Part shown: one piece after another, positions 28,882 through 31,610 of the stretch | Layout: every line of letters begins with the position of its first letter | How positions within the stretch are numbered: the stretch's first letter is position 1 | From: a virus | Virus record (IMG/VR): IMGVR_UViG_3300026519_000049 | Span: 1-31,610 of that record | Direction: 5' to 3' (one strand) | DNA length: 31,610 nucleotides | The notes under the pieces: generated by a model | Databases searched by the model: none | Told to the model about the DNA's origin: nothing | What the model saw: the letters and a program-made list of their open reading frames with translations, nothing else | Program-made: the position numbers and the translations under genes

Positions 28882-29918
28882 ACGTCGGATCCCTCTGCAC
28901 CGGGGTGGGCGGCCTCGACCTGGCCGCCCACCACCTGTGGGGCGACGTCGACGTCCGATGGGTGTCCGAGATCGACGTCGACGCCTCCGAGGTGCTCGCC
29001 GCCAGATGGTCCGACGTCCCCAACGTCGGCGACATCACCACCGTCGACCCGGACCGTCTCGACCCGGTCGACGTCATCACCGCGGGGTTTCCCTGCCAGC
29101 CGGTCTCCCAGGCCGGTCGGCGCCGCGGCGCCGACGACGACCGGTGGCTCTGGCCGCACGTCGCCCGCATAGTCGACGCCATGAGACCCGCCACCGTCAT
29201 CATCGAGAACGTCCCGGGGCTGGTCACCATCGACGGCGGCAGCCTGTTCGGCGGCATCGTCGACAACCTGCAACGGCTCGGATACAAGGTCGGCTGGACG
29301 GTGATGGCGGCGGCGGAGATCGGCGCCTGCCATCGGCGCCGCCGCGTGTTCGTCGTCGCATCCACCGCCGACACCCCACCGCCGCTCACCGCCTCGGGCC
29401 CGGTTGGCGGTGGGGTGGGCCGTCTGATGCCGACCCCGACGGCGTCGGACCACCGCGGTCCCGACCTCGCCCGCCGCCACCGTCCACGATCAGGCGGCGA
29501 TGACCTCTGCACCGTCGTCGAACGGCTCCTCCCCACCCCGGTCGCCCGGGACGCCCGGGGAGGCCGCAACGCCACCCGCATCCGCGGACCCGAATCGACC
29601 GGGCATCTCGGCCGCACCCTCTGCGACGTCGCCTTCGCCGACTGGTGGGGCGAATACCGGGACGCCATCGGCCGGCACGAACGGGCGTTGGGTCGGCCGG
29701 CGCCGCCGCCGGTGGTGGAGACGGCCCGTTCTCGAGGCCGCCTGAACCCGCGGTTCACCGAGTGGATGATGATGCTGCCCGACGGGTGGGTGTGCGACAT
29801 CGTCGACCGGCGGGCGGCGGCGTTGCGGCTGCTCGGCAACGCCGTCGTCCCCGCCCAGGCAGCCGAGGCGGTCCGACGGATCCTCGGCACCCCGACCCTG
29901 TTCGCCGACACCACTTGA
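28878..29918 (+). CDS. C5-cytosine DNA methyltransferase
   Basis: A 346-residue enzyme that methylates cytosine at C5 from SAM. Motif I is LCTGVGGLDLA (6-16). Motif IV is GFPCQPVSQAG with catalytic Cys73, motif VI IIENVPGL (109-115), motif VIII HRRRRVFVVAS (152-162). Motif X, RLLGNAVVPAQAAEAV, is near the C-terminus. The target-recognition region is about 165-310, so the length is normal. It starts at GTG in a GTGA overlap. Its TGA lies inside the TTGACA of promoter copy 3. It probably shields phage DNA from host restriction; no cognate nuclease is nearby. Confidence 0.93.
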   Translation: MNVGSLCTGVGGLDLAAHHLWGDVDVRWVSEIDVDASEVLAARWSDVPNVGDITTVDPDRLDPVDVITAGFPCQPVSQAGRRRGADDDRWLWPHVARIVDAMRPATVIIENVPGLVTIDGGSLFGGIVDNLQRLGYKVGWTVMAAAEIGACHRRRRVFVVASTADTPPPLTASGPVGGGVGRLMPTPTASDHRGPDLARRHRPRSGGDDLCTVVERLLPTPVARDARGGRNATRIRGPESTGHLGRTLCDVAFADWWGEYRDAIGRHERALGRPAPPPVVETARSRGRLNPRFTEWMMMLPDGWVCDIVDRRAAALRLLGNAVVPAQAAEAVRRILGTPTLFADTT

Positions 29919-29979
29919 CACGTCCGGGCAGACCGGGTAACTTGCGTGGTGTAAGGACTGGCCGGATCGGAAAGGAGAC
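29915..29979 (+). promoter_or_regulatory. Promoter-leader copy 3
   Basis: TTGACA at 29915, a 17-bp spacer, TAACTT at 29938 as -10, and the same leader end as copies 1 and 2. Changes are concentrated in the -10 region (GGTAACTT instead of GATAATGT), so strength or regulation may differ. It overlaps the methyltransferase stop codon and heads the unit starting at ATG 29984. Confidence 0.75.
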
Positions 29980-29983
29980 GCAG

Positions 29984-30475
29984 ATGGCCGACACCACCAT
30001 GATCACCGTCGACGGGACGTTCGCAGCCGCGATCCGCAGCCGCAACGTGTCCCCCAAGACGCTCACCAAAGCCGCCCGGATCGTCGCCGACGGCCGCATC
30101 CACCCCACCGACGACCCGGGCGTCTACCGGGTCGACGGCGACCACGGCTCCTACTGGGTCGGGGTCGTCAGCGACCACCGGGGCGTCTGCACCTGCCCCG
30201 CCGGGACGCACGGCAAATGGTGCGCCCACCTCGTTGCCGCCATCGTCACCCACACCGCAACGACGTCGGCCGCCCCGGAGACGCAGGGCGGCCGACTGGC
30301 CGGACACGACGGTGCCGGACCGGATGGCGACGACCATACCAGCTGCCGCGACTGCGGTGTCGACCCCGAATGGGACGGCGGCCTCTGCTGGGACTGCTGG
30401 CATCGCGCCGCCGACGAAGAGGCGGGGGAGCGTGGATACGCGGCGATGGTCGACGACCAGCTCGGAGCCTGGTGA
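29984..30475 (+). CDS. SWIM zinc-finger protein with second zinc ribbon
   Basis: A 163-residue protein. Residues 45-90 form a SWIM domain: YRVDGDHGSYWVGVVSDHRGVCTCPAG with Cys69 and Cys71, then GKWCAHLVAAI with Cys80 and His82 (CxC...CxH). Near residues 119-136, CRDCG...CWDC forms another zinc ribbon. SWIM domains bind DNA or proteins and occur in transposase, Rad51-pathway and plasmid proteins. The protein is small for the family and lacks a catalytic partner domain, so a regulatory or adaptor role is likely. Confidence 0.75.
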   Translation: MADTTMITVDGTFAAAIRSRNVSPKTLTKAARIVADGRIHPTDDPGVYRVDGDHGSYWVGVVSDHRGVCTCPAGTHGKWCAHLVAAIVTHTATTSAAPETQGGRLAGHDGAGPDGDDHTSCRDCGVDPEWDGGLCWDCWHRAADEEAGERGYAAMVDDQLGAW

Positions 30476-30485
30476 AAGGAGCATG

Positions 30486-30710
30486 ATGCAAACCGAAACC
30501 GTAGGTCCGGTGACGTCACCGGACGAGATCCCGGAGGTGTGCGGCGTCGCCGAGTTCGCCGCCGCCGCCGGGGTGAAAACCGACACGATCACGCGATACC
30601 GCTGGGCGGGGAAACTGCCCGACCCGGACTGGGTGACGGCCAGGCAGGTGCTGTGGTCCAGAGCCACCGTGTGGGACTGGATCCAGCATCGGCGACGGCG
30701 ACGTCGGTAA
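30486..30710 (+). CDS. Helix-turn-helix DNA-binding protein (LPDPDW type)
   Basis: A 74-residue protein; ATG 30486 is four bases after GGAG and 30483 is the alternative. EVCGVAEFAAAAGVKTDTITRYRWAGKLPDPDWV, then VLWSRATVWDWIQHRRRRRR. This is an AlpA/excisionase-like winged helix ending in a polybasic tail. It is paralogous to the protein at 13946-14194 (shared RW.G.LPDPDWV, W...TV..W). It may regulate the repeated promoters or late genes. No integrase is seen to justify calling it an excisionase. Confidence 0.7.
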   Translation: MQTETVGPVTSPDEIPEVCGVAEFAAAAGVKTDTITRYRWAGKLPDPDWVTARQVLWSRATVWDWIQHRRRRRR

Positions 30711-30888
30711 CATCCGCCGCACCGGAGCCGGTGCGGTGACACCACCCCGACCCTCGACGGGTCGACCACCGAAGCGACAAAGCCGAGGTGGGCGCAGGGT
30801 TCGTCTGTGGGGAAGTGACGGTGACCCCGACAGGGGACGGGTGGTGTCACCGGACCGGCCAGGAGGGTCGGACCGGAAAGGAGACACG
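30711..30888 (+). promoter_or_regulatory. Structured non-coding leader/terminator region
   Basis: Contains CCGCACCGG-AG-CCGGTGCGG (30717-30736), a likely terminator of the preceding gene, and CGACCC-TCGAC-GGGTCG (30748-30764). A 14-bp inverted repeat has arms at 30734-30747 and 30839-30852. Its left arm overlaps the first hairpin, so the two folds exclude each other. The 3' end, CGGACCGGAAAGGAGAC, echoes the shared leader. The frame from GTG 30736 is open but codes no convincing protein. It may be an attenuator or a regulated leader; no known riboswitch class was recognised. Confidence 0.45.
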
Positions 30889-31020
30889 ATGTATGAATGC
30901 CGCCGCTGCGGCGCCGTCCTCGTCGGGGACGACGCCAGGGCAGAGCACCGGGCCGAATACGGGTTCGGCCATGCGGGCCGCCCCGTCGACGTCATGGAGG
31001 TGGACCGTGGGGACGCATGA
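30889..31020 (+). CDS. Mini C2H2-like zinc-finger protein
   Basis: A 43-residue protein, MYECRRCGAVLVGDDARAEH followed by RAEYGFGHAGRPVDVMEV. CxxC followed by two His (H20 and H28) suggests a single zinc finger. ATG 30889 follows GGAAAGGAGAC. The stop overlaps the next gene. Such mini-proteins often accompany actinophage regulatory genes; the partner is unknown. Confidence 0.6.
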   Translation: MYECRRCGAVLVGDDARAEHRAEYGFGHAGRPVDVMEVDRGDA

Positions 31021-31219
31021 CGAGCGGGCGGTGTCGATCACCGCGCCGGGGATGGGCGTCACCGTCGTCCGCCGCCGCCGCATCGGACCGTCCGGATGGG
31101 AGGTCACCGTCCACCGTCCCAACGGCGACACGATCCGGATGGGGTTGCATCCGACCGTCCGGGCCGCCGTCGAGGCGGTCGCCGAAGCGGCCGCCCGTGA
31201 GATCCGGATGATCGGCTGA
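31007..31219 (+). CDS. Small hypothetical protein upstream of whiB
   Basis: A 70-residue protein with a beta-rich first half (VSITAPGMGVTVVRRRRIGPSGWEVTVHRPNGDTIRMGLHPTV) and a helical end (RAAVEAVAEAAAREIRMIG). The GTG at 31007 is selected because GGAGG (30996-31000) is six bases away. Its stop overlaps the whiB ATG. No family is recognised; the amphipathic beta sheet plus helix recalls single-domain nucleic-acid-binding folds. Confidence 0.55.
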   Translation: MGTHDERAVSITAPGMGVTVVRRRRIGPSGWEVTVHRPNGDTIRMGLHPTVRAAVEAVAEAAAREIRMIG

Positions 31220-31506
31220 TGGGATGGAGAGACCAGGCGGTGTGCCGCGGCGTCGATTCGATGTGGTGGCCCGAGCGGGGACTCACCGTCCCCGTCGACC
31301 CGGGCCGTCTCGAGCGCCGCTACCGCGCACAGATCCGCCTCTTCTGCGACCGATGCCCCGTCGTCGCCGAATGCCTCGACGACGCCCTCTCCTCCAACTC
31401 CAAGTATTACGACATTTTGGGGGTGCGGGGCGGTTTGACGCCGCGGGAACGGGCGTCGATCCGATACCGCCGGCAGAAGGCCGCGGCGATGCGGGAGGCG
31501 GGATGA
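31219..31506 (+). CDS. WhiB-family Fe-S transcription regulator
   Basis: A 95-residue protein with the four WhiB cysteines: Cys9 (WRDQAVCRG), then Cys43, Cys46 and Cys52 in LFCDRCPVVAECLDDAL. The G-V-R-G-G turn (68-72) replaces the usual G[VI]WGG and is followed by LTPRERASIRYRRQK, the basic DNA-contact end. WhiB proteins hold a [4Fe-4S] cluster and bind sigma factor region 4. Phage copies such as WhiB of TM4 can interfere with host WhiB control. The Trp-to-Arg change in the turn is notable because that Trp contacts sigma in host proteins. The family fixes the host as actinobacterial. Confidence 0.9.
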   Translation: MGWRDQAVCRGVDSMWWPERGLTVPVDPGRLERRYRAQIRLFCDRCPVVAECLDDALSSNSKYYDILGVRGGLTPRERASIRYRRQKAAAMREAG

Positions 31507-31610
31507 TGGCGACCATCGCCGAGCTCATCGACGACGTCGCCTCCACCCTCGGCCATTGGATGCCCGCCGACGCCCTCGTCGACCACGTCGTCGACCGGTT
31601 CGGCGCCAAC
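31503..31610 (+). CDS. Unknown protein, 3' end cut by window
   Basis: The ATG (31503 or 31506) overlaps the whiB stop. The 36 visible residues run TIAELIDDVASTLGHWMPADALVDHVVDRFGAN with no stop before the edge. The helical pattern could be the start of a helix-turn-helix domain. Nothing more can be said. Confidence 0.5.
   Translation, partial: MMATIAELIDDVASTLGHWMPADALVDHVVDRFGAN

Noticed and set aside
30486-30710. Excisionase call for the small helix-turn-helix protein
   Set aside because: No integrase or attachment site is visible; the fold is shared by many regulators.
28604-30850. A 748-codon open frame on the minus strand opposite the C5-methyltransferase and SWIM genes
   Set aside because: It runs antisense to well-recognised genes, is low-complexity Arg/Ala/Ser/Pro and lacks domains. 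Such frames are expected in GC-rich DNA.
30750-30880. Known riboswitch (cobalamin, SAM or c-di-GMP class) upstream of the whiB unit
   Set aside because: None of the conserved core boxes of these classes could be placed; only generic hairpins are supported.
1-31610. The window as a closed circle, because the last frame (ending on a whole codon) would join in frame with the first
   Set aside because: The joined 130-residue product lacks the expected RusA N-terminal strand and GxPxxxxRPR-type segment, and frame agreement has a one-in-three chance. Direct evidence such as terminal repeats is absent.

Overview
This window looks like most of the genome of a tailed, siphovirus-type phage of a high-GC actinobacterium. 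The host call rests on four things: a WhiB-type Fe-S regulator (a family confined to actinobacteria and their phages), very GC-rich coding sequence, TTGACA/TANNNT promoters, and several start codons that look leaderless. No LysB mycolyl-esterase, integrase, tRNA or CRISPR array is visible, so a mycolic-acid host and a temperate lifestyle are both unsupported, though not excluded. Both edges cut through genes.

Left arm (1-4936, + strand): a replication/recombination operon in which almost every gene overlaps the next by ATGA or GTGA. It holds a RusA-like resolvase (5' cut), small unknown genes, a Rad52-like annealing protein, a two-span membrane protein, and a winged-helix replication initiator. 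The initiator gene carries inverted-repeat iterons and a 12-bp repeat tract, a lambda-O-like origin. These are followed by a helicase-loader-like protein, a stand-alone ParB-type domain and a beta-class DNA methyltransferase with an odd start. The operon meets the leftward late operon tail to tail, with a 10-bp overlap.

Middle (4927-25727, - strand, read right to left): the late operon. In transcription order it encodes TerS, a small gene, TerL, portal, Mu gpF-like protein, prohead protease with a long C-terminal extension, HK97 major capsid protein, a strong hairpin, three small capsid-associated genes, a lectin-like protein with thirteen 20-residue repeats, head-tail connectors, a tail terminator, a 20-bp perfect hairpin, the major tail protein, gpG/gpGT chaperones with a canonical CCCTTTA frameshift site, a short tape measure, a distal tail protein, an 858-residue hub/fibre with a peptidase S74 chaperone end, and a lysis cassette (amidase plus membrane proteins). 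One + strand helix-turn-helix gene sits inside this operon, next to the second hairpin.

Right arm (25765-31610, + strand): early/accessory genes in three units. Each unit is headed by a nearly identical 65-bp promoter-leader. The units encode unknown small proteins, a PAPS-reductase-like PP-loop protein, a C5-cytosine methyltransferase, a SWIM zinc-finger protein and a second LPDPDW-type helix-turn-helix protein. After a structured 180-base gap come a mini zinc finger, a small unknown protein, WhiB and a gene cut by the window end. The last 24 bases of the leader recur before the annealing-protein gene at 1257-1280, linking both + strand arms.

The features most worth following up are the repeated promoter-leader regulon, the origin inside the initiator gene, the lectin-repeat protein in the head region, and the PP-loop/C5-methyltransferase gene set.
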